Origin: Ecdyonurus torrentis
Taxonomy: Eukaryota > Arthropoda > Insecta > Ephemeroptera > Heptageniidae
Assembly: GCA_949318235.1 (NCBI GenBank)
Contig: OX439132.1
Span: forward strand, 21,034,217 to 21,098,216
DNA length: 64,000 nucleotides
Direction of reading: 5' to 3'
Shown piece by piece: positions 53,001 to 63,975 of this stretch (within the stretch, counting starts at the first letter, position 1; every line of letters starts with the position of its first letter). The notes beneath the pieces are model-generated. The model was given only the letters and a program-made list of their open reading frames with translations. It searched no databases and had not been told where the DNA came from. The translations under genes and the position numbers were made by a program.

Positions 53001-55726
53001 TGAAACTCTGTTTCAGGAACTTCCCCCCCCCCCTTTTTTTATTCTTCTTGATTTCCCGCAATTTAGAGTTCAAAATAAACTCTATCTGATTATTTCAAAA
53101 GTTGCTAGGAATCAATGCGTAACAAGACTAGCATTTGCACAGCTCTGGTGCAAGCGAAAGTTGACAAATGAATGAATTGAAACGATACATAAACACAGAA
53201 CAAGAGTAATGTGAGAACTCGTTTCTGCTCAGATAGCTACAACAATGATTTTGCAAATGCACTCTAAAATGCGCAAGAGCGTCCCCTAATCTATGTTATC
53301 CTAGGACTTGTTTTCAATACGATTACTTTCAAATATAGCTATGTTATTTCATTTCGAATTAGTTGAAACTTTACTGACCTCTCTCATGAATTCATCAATA
53401 TCTTGTCCTGCCATCTGCAACATTTTCTGCTGTAGTGCAGTTGGCTGAGGCTTGCTTGGTCCTTCGTCGTCCACCACCCTTGCATCTGCCTCAGGTTCTG
53501 GCATGTCAATATCTTCTTGTATTGCTGTCTCTACAGGCTCCTCTGCTAGTGAATCTTCTGCAAATCTGATGGTCCGATGACGCTCTCCTATCTCTATTTC
53601 AGTGACTTCACTTACTGAAAGAAGCAAGCAAATCAATTTTATTCGTAGCTTTTTTATATTATTATTATTTATAATATTATTTTCAACAATTAATACTACT
53701 ATTCTCCAAAGAAATGAAATTCAATTTCAATTTAGAATTTTAAGTTTCCAAGAATTAAATTTGGATACACATTTAATATAATTTTTAATGTAAATTAATA
53801 TGATGATAAGAAATACAATCAATACTTTACCTATAGGTTCAAGTTCCTCCTCCTCATCAGAAAGTTCAGGGGGAGGATAAGGAGGCACTCCAGGACACTC
53901 TAACATACCCTCCAGCCTGTAAAGAATAGAGAAATTAAATTGCAATGTCATTTGTATTTACTGGTTTTTAAATGTTAACATTAAGATTTTGGATTTTGGT
54001 CACAGTAATTTTATTTTTAAATTTGATATTTGCTACTCACCCATACATGGATGTTTTCTTGAGGATACTGTGTACATGGGGCAAAGTAGAAGCGAGGAAC
54101 TGAGGTATCTCCGCAGGCAGGGGGATGGACGATGGAAGTGCATCTGGTAAAGTGACACTAGGTAATGGAATGTCATCCACCTGCACATGCTGTGCATACT
54201 TGACACTCTCATAGAATGAGATCATCATGTTTCGACGCTTTTCATAATCCTGTTCCATTTTTTTCATCTCAATCCATTTATCTGGATCTTCTTTGTTCTG
54301 TAATTCAAATTATACACTTGCTGTTATGAAAATGAGTCATATGCATAAATGGTACCAGACAACAGAATAAACCCAACATATGATATAATAGGAATTAATG
54401 AAATGGGGTGAATTGATGAACTGGACCAAAATATCTCTTCCTTGGCATGGGCCACTACCACTCCTGCCAGGATTGGCTGGAGACATGAATAGACATGTCA
54501 TGCCTAAACTCTCCTACTATGTTAATTGCAATACACTGACATTATGCATTTTATGCATGGGCAGCAACGTGAGGAGATAATGACAATTCAGTGCATGTCA
54601 CGACCTCCGGAAAAGCTGCACATACCAGTTGAGAAACAAACTCATGATATATCACATGTCAAACCAGCATGCATGCCACTGTATGAATTAAATTGGTATG
54701 CATAATATAGTATGTAAGAAATTATTGACAGCCATTTCAACAATTAAAATCTTTACGTGAAATGATATGTACTTACATAAAGCTTCAGTACTCGATTAAA
54801 GGTTTCCTTCAGCTTTTTTCTCTTGTCCTTCAAAACTTTTTCATTGAGAGGAGATGGCTGCATGACATTATATTCTGTAATATATAAGATATACTTTAAA
54901 AAGGAGAAAGGTATTATAGTATTATACGGTACTGTTGATTACAGTACTGCTCATGGAACACAAATGACACCATGTAAATTTAAAAATAAAGAAATACTGT
55001 ATACATATTATTATTTTTTTGCTGTAACTTTGTGCAGCAATTGGTTTAATACTGTCGCATTGATTTAAATGAGAATTTAGTTCATTTTTTGTTCAAAGTT
55101 GAGAAGTTGACAAAAAATTGAATGTGTAAGTATGTATGTACCGCACGGAAATAAAAAACTTACTAAACTATAGACTGAAATGCATCACTAAAATTGTAAG
55201 CTATTCATTTTATTTCGGTACATATGTAGTACATACATACAATCATAAATACATACAACTTCAAAATCATTGATCGATGACCGCCTACTCGAACTTTGAT
55301 ACTGGCAATGCGGTGTTATTTATTGCTGAAAAACTGATTTAATACTTATATAAATTAATCAACAGTATTCAAAAATATATAGACTTTATTTACTACAAAG
55401 TTTAGTAAAAATTGACACGCAAATATTTATCATAAATTAAAGCAAGCAAAGCAACAAACCCATATTGTCAATTTTCTCCAACTCCGCGATGATTTGGTGT
55501 GGATCCTTCCCCTTCAAAACAGCCGTGCGAACTGCCTGACGCTGCTTTTTATTTTTCTTCAGTTCTTTTTTCCGTGCTTCTTTTCCTAATATGGAAAAGT
55601 GAGTAATTAGTTAATGGACAATTGCACAAGTATGATACAAAAATAAAATTTGTCTATCTTACTTGCTTGATCAGTGGGATTCATGTACTTCCCACTTTTC
55701 GTGGTGTTAATCGACCTGCGGCCCAT
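50062..55726 (-). CDS. WBP11: WW domain-binding protein 11 (10 coding exons, 551 aa, complete)
   Basis: WBP11 (SIPP1/NpwBP) is a nuclear splicing-associated protein that binds the WW domain of PQBP1 and regulates protein phosphatase 1. Exons on the minus strand: 55726-55663, 55585-55460, 54874-54777, 54297-54041, 53916-53831, 53614-53379, 52448-52292, 51812-51642, 51178-50932 and 50275-50062. All junctions are GT-AG and the phases close to 1656 nt. Residues 1-75 are the conserved Wbp11 domain, starting MGRRS, with a lysine-rich nuclear-localisation-like stretch at 22-37. ILKKTSMYG (174-182) is the family's central motif. TIRFA (225-229) sits where vertebrates have their RVxF-type PP1-docking sequence. 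Residues 342-430 are proline-rich with PPGPPPG repeats, the PQBP1-type WW ligand, followed by nine glutamines (461-469). The C-terminus DDAYMQFMREMEQLL matches the family ending. It is about 90 residues shorter than the human protein. Introns are about 80-930 bp and several contain foldback elements. Confidence 0.95.
51248..51378. mobile_element. Short palindromic element, family D copy 1, in a WBP11 intron
   Basis: 131 bp with perfect 13-bp inverted ends AGCTCAAGACAGC. It lies in the WBP11 intron between exons 8 and 9. A related copy with one preserved end is at about 25300-25426. Confidence 0.7.
51980..52158. mobile_element. GC-rich palindromic element, family C copy 1, in a WBP11 intron
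   Basis: The ends TCGGACTGGC and GCCAGTCCGA are inverted, and an inner GTCCGCGA...TCGCGGAC pair adds to the palindrome. It is much richer in G+C than its surroundings. It lies in the intron between WBP11 exons 7 and 8 (about 830 bp). A diverged copy is at 63423-63617. Confidence 0.75.
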
Positions 55727-57012
55727 CTTGGATTGGAAATATTACTTCCTAAGCTTTAAAATGTATTTAAGAATAATAACTTTAGAAGAAAATGTTAGAA
55801 AATGATGTACAAATTGTAAAACTTGAATAAAGAGTAACACAAATTTATTTATTTACATTTCTATCAGACCACGCGATGCTCACCTGTTTCACAAATTAAT
55901 AGATGGCAGCACTAATCATTTACGCGGAATTTGTTTAAATTTCTAGTAAAATTAAACCCACAGCAATTACTGTAATTAAACCCCAACACCCCAACACGAA
56001 CCCCAATGTATATCAAGAGTAAAAAAAGAGACTTTGATGAAACCCCTAATGTCATTGATATAATAGATAGACCCAACCGGACCCAACCAAGGCACCTTAA
56101 AGGCACCATAACCCAACGGACTCAATGTTACTTGCATCGCTTGCATCTTTCAACTCTGAGCACTTATTTAGTCCACACACGTGGTCCACACAGAAACTCC
56201 ACCATATCTCAGTCGACACCTCTGAACTACAAAAAATACAATATCATTTTATGGACTATGTGCTAGCATATAAGGGAGTTGGAAGGTAAAAAGAATGCCC
56301 CATTTGACCTCTGCATCAACGCGTCAACTCAAGGATAAAAGGGAGAAAAATGCAATTCAAAATTTTGCATGATGATACGTACCCCTCAATTTTATTATAA
56401 ATTTTTATTTATTTCAAGAAATTTGGGGTTGTATCCTTAAGTTTCAAACAGTGCAAATCTTTGCCAGTGACAACTTCTAGTCAAATTACTGTGCGGGATA
56501 CCTTATTTTTAGCCTTTGAAGAAAATGCCAATAATATTTTAATCGGACAGTCAAATTTAATACTCATCGACCGTTTTGAAGACAGTACTGTATTTTTATG
56601 ATAGGTTTACTGAGTGAATAGTTTGAATGGAAATTAACATAGTTATTCTATATATTCAAGTGAGATTTCATAACTGCCAGTGAGCGCTGACTGAGTGTAC
56701 TGTACTGTTATATAGTACAGGATTTTTATTTGAAAATATATATATCGAGAGCTATACGTGGCATTTTGGTACTATACTGTAATCTCCGCGGGTGCAATTT
56801 TGAAAAATCTAAATTCTCTGCGCTCCCCTCATTTGAAACATCTTTATACTCTTAACCTGCACTGCACAGATGTACCATTAGTAGGTATAGTTATAGCGAA
56901 GATTGCACATGTTCCAAAATTGCACCCACAGAAATTGCAGAAGAACAGAAATGCTGAGTAGCCCTTGGTATGCTAATTGTTGGCAGAGTATACTATGCAG
57001 TGCAGTAGTGTT

Positions 57013-57250
57013 GTTTGTAAATCCTGTTTTCTTGCACCAAAAAATTCGCATTCAGTTTGAATAACCCAGGGTGATCGTCATTTTAGTAGCAGAGAACAGG
57101 GTTTACGAACAGCATTAGGATCAACTATCAGTCACAGCTAACAATAATGCTGTTCGTAAACCCTCTGTTCTCTGCTCCTAAAATGACAATCAGCTATGGT
57201 TAATCAAATGGAATGTGCATTTTTTGGTGCAAGAGAACAGGTTTACAAAC
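57013..57250. mobile_element. Nested double palindrome in the WBP2-WBP11 intergenic region
   Basis: The outer arms pair around GTTTGTAAATCCTGTTTTCT and its approximate inverse. The inner arms (about 57077-57117 and 57145-57186) pair around GCAGAGAACAGGGTTTACGA. The inner and outer arms resemble each other (both contain AGAACAGG...TTTAC), so the element may have formed by duplication of one end. Confidence 0.7.
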
Positions 57251-58054
57251 TGCATTAATACTTTACATTTATGATAGAGCTTGCTTAAATTTTGAATATA
57301 TAGCCATGACTGTCCTTTATGGTTATAACCAATAAATTAAATTACATAATGATGATGAGAAGAAATACTTTTTATTTTTAACAAAAACAAAAACATCAAT
57401 TATACATTTATAAAGATATATAATAAATAATATTTAAATCTTTATCTAACACATTACCATATATATTTATATATATTATAATAGCTTAATTTTTTTTCAC
57501 AAAAATACGCCAATCAAAATTAAAAATGAGCATGTATAAAAAAATATGGAGTATTGATACTAATATAGATATTTGTGTGATCTTATTTTTTATTGTTATT
57601 ATTATTATTTTAACATTCTAACTTTCCAAATTGAGAAAATACCTTTTTTTTTTAGCTTATATTTATTTATTATTATTTTAAAGTTAAAATATAATATTTA
57701 TTAAGTAAATATGAAGCTACACTTAATACAGTAAAGTATAATTTTGTATTATTATTATTGTAGTAAATCTACATTTTTTGCTTCAAAATTGAATTAGAAA
57801 AATATAGTACCAACTTTCAAACTGAAATACTTAAAACATAAGAGCGTCTATTAAGAAAAACGTATGATGTTTATAAACCTTAAACCCTTGCCTTCTAAGA
57901 AAAAAAATGCAGTCTCATTTTAAAAAGTTTTTTATGTGATTTTATTATTATTATAATTTTTGTTTTACTTCCAAACATGAAATTTTGAGGTTCACACACA
58001 AAATCATCAAGTTATGCAAAAATTAAATAAAAGAATAATAAGAGTTAAATAAAT

Positions 58055-58427
58055 TAAAGCAAAAGGAATGAATATAGGAAACCACCAAGGATTTTACCAT
58101 AGTGAAGAGATATTCTATACCGTCACATTAGAGCACAAACTATGTATCTGCAAAAGCAGCAATGTTGAAACTCTTACCTTCTTGTATGTTATTTTGAACT
58201 TTGTTGCTATTACAGATACACAGTTTGTGCTCTAATGCGATGATATGTTGCAGAAAAATCTTACTAGCACAATGATAATACACAAAATATGTGTTTATAT
58301 CAATGCTTATAGAAAGGTTTTCACCAATATAAAAAGACATATCTTCATATTAGTAAGGCCCTTGCTGGTTACCTTCATTTTTTCCTTTTAATTTATTTTA
58401 CTAGACTGCAATGGTTTCTTTACCTTA
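58055..58427. mobile_element. MITE-like foldback, family B diverged copy 3
   Basis: It shares TTTTACCATAGTGAAGAGA at the left, and GGCCCTTGCTGGTTACC plus a terminal AATGGTTTCTTTACC at the right, with the family B copies. The centre is different and contains its own inverted pair (GAGCACAAACTATGTATCTG and its complement). It lies about 550 bp past the WBP2 stop codon, so it may fall in the WBP2 3'UTR. Confidence 0.65.
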
Positions 58428-58980
58428 CCAGAATACTACATATCTCACATGAGAACAGTATTTTTGTTTTTTCTAGTTTTAATGTGCAATCTCAATAGAT
58501 TGTGGGGGGAAAAGATACACAACATTAAATACGTAAAATCGTACAAAATACATATAAGTCAACATAAAAGACTTTTTTTTTCTTTTAATATACCACTAAC
58601 ATTAATTTTATATTATTATATATTTATGTGTTTTGATTGTTTAATATTTTGACACTCCAATACTTTATACCAACACATCAGATAATTATAATTTACATGA
58701 TAAAAAATATAAAATATAAATCAGAGATTATTATGCTTTTACAACACTTAAAATAATGTCATTTAGAGAAAAGATGTTCAATTTTATGCAAAAAATGTAG
58801 ATGTGACATTAAAATGTCTATCAATAAATGCTGACAATGAATCAAGCAAAAGATATTATATTATAGGTTTTAAGCTTGCATTGTCATTTCAGAGTTGTAA
58901 GATGTGGGGAAAGAGGAGAGCAAAAACAAGCAAAATGTGCAGCAAAATTGCTTGCATTGTAGAGAAGGAATGTAGAATAT

Positions 58981-61900
58981 TTACTGATCTTTCTTGGTAA
59001 CGTCATGATAGGTAGGTGGTGCCTCCTAAAAATGTATAAAATAAAACAAATTAGTACCAACAATCATAATAACCCTGAGTATAAGAAGAATGTTGTATTA
59101 TTCTCATGACTCGTAAATTTAACGCTTGTCAATGCGTGTTACTAAGCTTGAACAATGTAAACAAATGGAGTCATTCACATTGTTTTTGAAAATTACATGT
59201 GAACGGCTCCATTTGTTTACATTGTTCCTACTTTGTAAAGCACGTCAACGCGCGTTAAATTTACACATCATGTGAATAAGACTTTATTGTATTGTTTATG
59301 ATGAATAATCAAGCAATGAGGAAGGCCAGTAATTTTTGGCACAGTATTTGAGCACATTTTTAGAAAGAGTATAGTATAATCAGTAGATTATATTGACGTC
59401 GATAGAATCTACTAATTATACTCTTTTCTAAAAATGTGCTGAAATACTGTCCCAAAAATCATTAGTCTTCCTCATTATGCATGAATAAGTGATATCATAG
59501 TAACTCTGCATAAGTTAGAATGCTCAAGCTGCTTTCAATCAGACTGATTGAATGTTTGAATCAATCAATCAGAGCACATGAGGATGGAATCATTGGTAGT
59601 GAATAGTAAGAAACCAAGCTTTTAGAAGATTGTATTGTTTACATTTAACAACTGTACAATTGAGAGGAGCTATAGGTGCTCTTCGAATGGTAATTTCTCA
59701 CCCTGCCTCGCAATGTGCAAACTGGATGTATTTGAGTTACTGATTAATTTTTGTCATCAATGTAATTTGTTATATTAAAACTTACGTAGTAGGCTGGTGG
59801 TGGTACGTAAGCACACTGAGGCTTGTTAGGGTCATAGTATGCACTCTGAGCAGCCTCCATAGCCTTTGCCTCTGTAAAAATATAGCAGTCACATATCAGC
59901 TAATTACAATCTCAAACTGTATTAATAAAACTGTATTAATTGTATATAGGCCTATACTTAAATTATCATGTATTCAAGCAAGAGATAGCTTAAAAATTTA
60001 ACATTTTATTTTATTTATTTATTTTTATATTATTATTATTATTTTTTTTTTTAGAATGGACAAGACTTAAAGATTTTAAAGACAGGTAAACAAAATGAAC
60101 ATGATGCAATAATGATAGTAACATGCTGGAAAACAATTGATGGACACAGTTTAAAAGTATTGAATATATTATTTAGGGGGAAATGTTATTAATCCTTTAT
60201 TTGTATACATATAAACCCACCTGCAGCAGATGGCATTGGTGCAGATGCAGCAAATCCCATTGCATTTGAAGGAGGAGCCGTGGCATATCCATTGTAACCA
60301 TTGATGCCTGGGTATGGGGGAGGCATGTCAGTCATGAAGACAGAGTTAACTGGAATGTAAATAAATAGTCAAATACCAAATGATTACAAATTTCAATACA
60401 TAAAATTTAAAAATAATAGCCGTTTTGCAGTCAACGAATAAATTTCACTGTTGGATATTTTTGGATTGAGAAAATTAAAATATAATACAGCGTTCTGTTG
60501 TAAATGATTGTTCTACAACAATAATAATAATGATAACAACTATTGCAAAAGTTGGTTTATTGAGATAGTAAGCCAACTCAGAGCCCAGCAATACTAACAA
60601 CATGCAAGCAGATGACTTTGGGTTCATATTTTGATTAAACATGCTTACTTATGGGGGAAAGAAGCAGCTATAACTCAACTTAGAATTTTATTTCTAAAAA
60701 CTTAAATGGTTAGTGTAGCTTACTGAGCCTCAAAGCTTTTGTTTTTCTAAATTTCAAGTCAGTTGAAAGATTTTTTTTTAACCAAATAAATTGAGCAGCT
60801 AATTAATTAATTAAGTGGCTTAGTGGCTCAGTATTCCACACTAAAAATTTTAGCATTGAGAAAAAAAAATCTAGCTTGAATTATAAATGCTTTATTCCCT
60901 AATACTAAATTTAGACTAAATTAATTAATGTTAAATTAAGACACAGAACACAAAGTCGTCTGCTAGCACTTTGATTGTATTGTTGGGCTCCGAATTATTT
61001 TATTTTCTCACTAAAAACAACTTTTGCAAGTCTTCTATTTTTATTAATCTAATCCAATTTTAAATTTACAAAACTCATGATAAGTACTTAAGCAAAGCAC
61101 TTGAAGGTTGTCTAAAGTAATAATATTGTTCCACAGAAGTGGAATAATGATAAAGGTTATAGCTTGTGTCTTTAGTAGCTTTCACAGTGGACGTAAGGTA
61201 AATCAATGTATTTTTACTGTTGAAATGATGAAAATATGTCAGGCTATGCAGAATTTTGTGTCCATTGTGAACGCTACTTTAGAATGAAAGACTGACAGCT
61301 ATATAATTGCAATTGCAACGTAACAGAAATTTAACACATTATATGAATTATAAGCAATATTGGAAAATTTTGACTTTTTGTATAATGAAATACAATTAAT
61401 ATAATACACCTTGTAATAATCTAACTTTGAAAAAAAATCATGTTAAAAATGGAAGAAATAATACATATTATAAAAGATGTAAAACAATTAGAGCATGCAC
61501 TAGCTTGCAAATAATGAAATGGAAAATTTCTCTAATTTGTAGATTGTTGATTGGGAAAAGGAATCAAATTTCTATTGTAGAATGTGCTATATTATATTTA
61601 TATTCCTATATAAATATAATAATACCTATAATAAAATGATAATTTATATTTTATTGAAAAATATTAGATTTATTATTTATGATAATTTTGAAAGAAATTG
61701 ATAGGAGATAACCCCTATCTCCTGTGAAGAGAGTCCCATAGTTTAGTAAAAAAAAAATCTTGCTAGCACAGAGATACCATAAAAAACTAACACATAAAAA
61801 CACACACTCCATTTTCACTTGGAGATTAGTGCTGAAATCTATCAAAGATGTGTTTAGTTTTTTATCTGTGATGCTAGCAAGATTTTCAACAAACTATGAG

Positions 61901-62422
61901 ACTCTCTTCACTATGGTAAGCCCTTGCTGGTTTTCTCCTATCCTTTTCTTTCAAATTTATCAAACATAACCAGAATGGTTTATTTTCCTTAATATATACG
62001 TATAATTATTTATTATTTAATTACTTATTTATTTGAAAAAAACAAAAAAGTTAATGTTTTACATACCTGGAGGTTGATCTGGGAATACATTTGTGGGTGG
62101 TACCCAGCCATAGTAGCCATTGGGAGGTGGTGTGTAGGCTGGTGGAGGTGCAGGATAAAAAGCACCAGAAGGGGGTGCATATGGAGGAGGATCATCTCTC
62201 GGAGGTCCATTTCTAGCAGCTGTAACCATGGAAATAGTATTTAATTAAAGAAAAAATATGGTTTTAAGTTACATACATACTCTCTCTCTCTCTCAAACAC
62301 ATACACACACATGGTGTCACATCCTAAATTAACCTGTCTTCCCATTTTCAACTTAGCTTATTCAACCAACAATTAAATTATGATTTTTTATTTTTTATGT
62401 GTGTATATATATATATATATAT

Positions 62423-62508
<86 letters not shown>

Positions 62509-62811
62509 GCTGCTCAACATTCAGTAGCAATGCCCAATGTGCAAAGGTACAGCACATGCATTTAAGTTACATTGGAATTATTTTTGAAAGAAAACAGAAG
62601 AGTAAAACAAATTTTATCACATAGTAGAGGAAGAAGAAGATTAATGGTTACCCATTTGTGCTGTTTTTAGCATTGCTTGACCAAAGTCAATGGCTCCTCC
62701 ATCCTTGAAATGCAGTTTGAACTTAGCCTCTCCTGTCCAATTGCCATTGGCTTGGGCACGAACCTTGCCTTTGATGTAGTTTGCTCCAAACATAGGTTGC
62801 TCAAGTTCAAC
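58981..62811 (-). CDS. WBP2: WW domain-binding protein 2, C-terminal 190 codons (5' exons outside window)
   Basis: WBP2 is a GRAM-domain coactivator that binds WW domains of YAP/TAZ/Yorkie and ubiquitin ligases through PPxY motifs. Exons on the minus strand: 62811-62652, 62219-62067, 60349-60221, 59871-59786 and 59025-58981, all GT-AG with consistent phase and a TAA stop at 58983-58981. The first visible exon (53 codons) encodes the second half of the GRAM domain, with the family sequences [13 protein letters not shown] and [11 protein letters not shown]. The remainder is proline/tyrosine-rich with five PPxY motifs at fragment residues 64, 79, 114, 172 and 179 (PPPY, PPAY, PPPY, PPAY, PPTY); the human protein has three. 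Roughly the first 90 residues must be encoded beyond base 64,000, and I saw no N-terminal exon in 62,812-64,000. It is transcribed toward WBP11, with 3.25 kb between the genes. Confidence 0.95.
59099..59279. mobile_element. Foldback element in the last WBP2 intron (first of two)
   Basis: The arms include GTAAATTTAACGC and GAACAATGTAAACAAATGGA, repeated inverted at 59206-59230 and 59255-59275. It is separated by about 15 bp from a second, unrelated foldback. Confidence 0.7.
59294..59490. mobile_element. Foldback element in the last WBP2 intron (second of two)
   Basis: The arms share AATGAGGAAG, ACAGTATTTGAGCACATTTT and an AGAGTATA segment with an inverse copy at 59420-59480, centred near 59,397. 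No coding capacity. Confidence 0.7.
60542..61036. mobile_element. MITE-like foldback, family A copy 2, in a WBP2 intron
   Basis: It shares both arms and the central AAGCTTTTG segment with the copy at 16671-17155. The right end is intact (CTTTTGCAAGTCTTCT), while the outermost bases of the left end are altered. It lies between the WBP2 exons at 60221-60349 and 62067-62219. Confidence 0.75.
61681..61989. mobile_element. MITE-like foldback, family B copy 2, in a WBP2 intron
   Basis: It has the same arms as the copy at 48883, including TCTTGCTAGCACAGA and its inverse and the GCCCTTGCTGG segment, but a shorter centre. Its right end extends to the AATGGTTTATTTTCC terminus shared with the other members, so it helps define the true family end. 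Confidence 0.75.
62404..62506. repeat. (AT)n microsatellite in a WBP2 intron
   Basis: About 100 bp of AT with ATTATATTAT interruptions near the left edge. It lies between the first two visible WBP2 exons. Confidence 0.95.
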
Positions 62812-63422
62812 CTGAAAGTTAAAATTACTTTGCTGTTAACTTGCATTTTTCATTATCAAGAAAATTTCTTTGAGATTTTTATTTGAATACCACAAATTCA
62901 AGTGTTTCTAGCATCACTCTTTTTATAAATTTGCAGCCTCGGAACAGTTTTCATTTCCCCCCTTTGATATAACTGTTAACAACATGGCCTAGCAATGTTG
63001 AGAATAGTATGTTAGAGGTCCCTTCGATTTTCTTGTGCCGCTTGTAAGCTCCATTATACATTGACATTAATTAACAAATAGTATAACATTATAGTACTAT
63101 AGGCCTACTTATAGTTTACTTATAGATGAATCCTTCCCAGCAAGTAGATAATGAGCTCTGGCTTAACAGACCATGAAAGTTGGCCTCTCTTTTTTGCCAC
63201 CCTCTTTTGGGTTTCTAATACCAAATCTGTACAGCTAGATGCCTTACATACGTAATTGCCAATATACATCACATTTGCTTTTAGCTCATTGTGATACACA
63301 ATTTAACATGTTTTAAAGGATTGTAATTAATTAACTTTAATGGCATTAATTTAACATTGTAAGCTCCACACTAGATCAAAAAAAGTCTAAAATAAAAATG
63401 ACATTTTGCCACAAGTGTTCAA

Positions 63423-63617
63423 AGCAGGTTTGGGCTGGCCATGAGAGTTAATCCTCGATAGCAGACGAGACCCCCCCCCCCCCCCCCCATGTTTGGAGGC
63501 CCATTATTCTCTTAAAAGGGGCGTTACCAATGTGTTATGCATCCTTTTGAAGCTCCTAAAGGGTTTTACACTCCATTCAAGGATAAGGCCCCTTGAATGC
63601 CAGCTCAACCCTGGTTT
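63423..63617. mobile_element. Palindromic element, family C copy 2, in the WBP2 upstream intron
   Basis: It aligns along its length with the copy at 51980-52158: GGGCTGGCCATGAGAG at the left, TGTTTGGAGGCCC in the middle, GCCAGCTCAACCCTGG at the right. It carries a poly-C insertion at 63472-63488. Confidence 0.7.
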
Positions 63618-63879
63618 AAAGTATATATACATACATATACTGGTATGACCCTTTTGCCAACAATTCCCTGAGTTTTATTCTATTACATACATAAAGTAAT
63701 ATTGATCTATATTAAAATAAAAATGACTTCCTATTTTTACATGCTGCTCTCATTATTTCAACAACAGCATAACGTTATGGTACAGGTGAAAGGTATATCT
63801 CATGTGATATATGTGAATATTGCATACTGTTCCTTTTGTGTAGCTCCATTCAAAGGTGCTATTACATAACAACGTATAC

Positions 63880-63975
63880 AGTGGCGGCCCAATAGAGGGG
63901 GATGAGGGGACATTTCCCCCGGGCGCCGGGGTAAAAAGGGCGCCGGAGTAAAAAGGGCGCACAGGCGAGAGAAAT
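63880..63975 (+). mobile_element. Possible transposon terminus
   Basis: It begins CAGTGGCGGCCC and has two tandem copies of GTAAAAAGGGCGC within a very G-rich stretch. Ends of the CAGTGGCG type are common on non-autonomous DNA transposons. The other end would lie beyond the window. Confidence 0.35.

Larger units (their letters stand above)
55727..58980. other. Intergenic region between WBP2 3' end and WBP11 5' end
   Basis: It must contain the WBP11 promoter and 5'UTR (next to 55,727) and the WBP2 3'UTR (next to 58,980). The first 550 bp upstream of WBP11 are less AT-rich, with C-rich ACCCC/ACCCAACC runs at about 55,977-56,110. A nested foldback lies at 57013-57250 and a MITE-like copy at about 58055-58427. 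57,300-58,050 is AT-rich with nothing recognisable. No reading frame here resembles a known protein. Confidence 0.5.
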
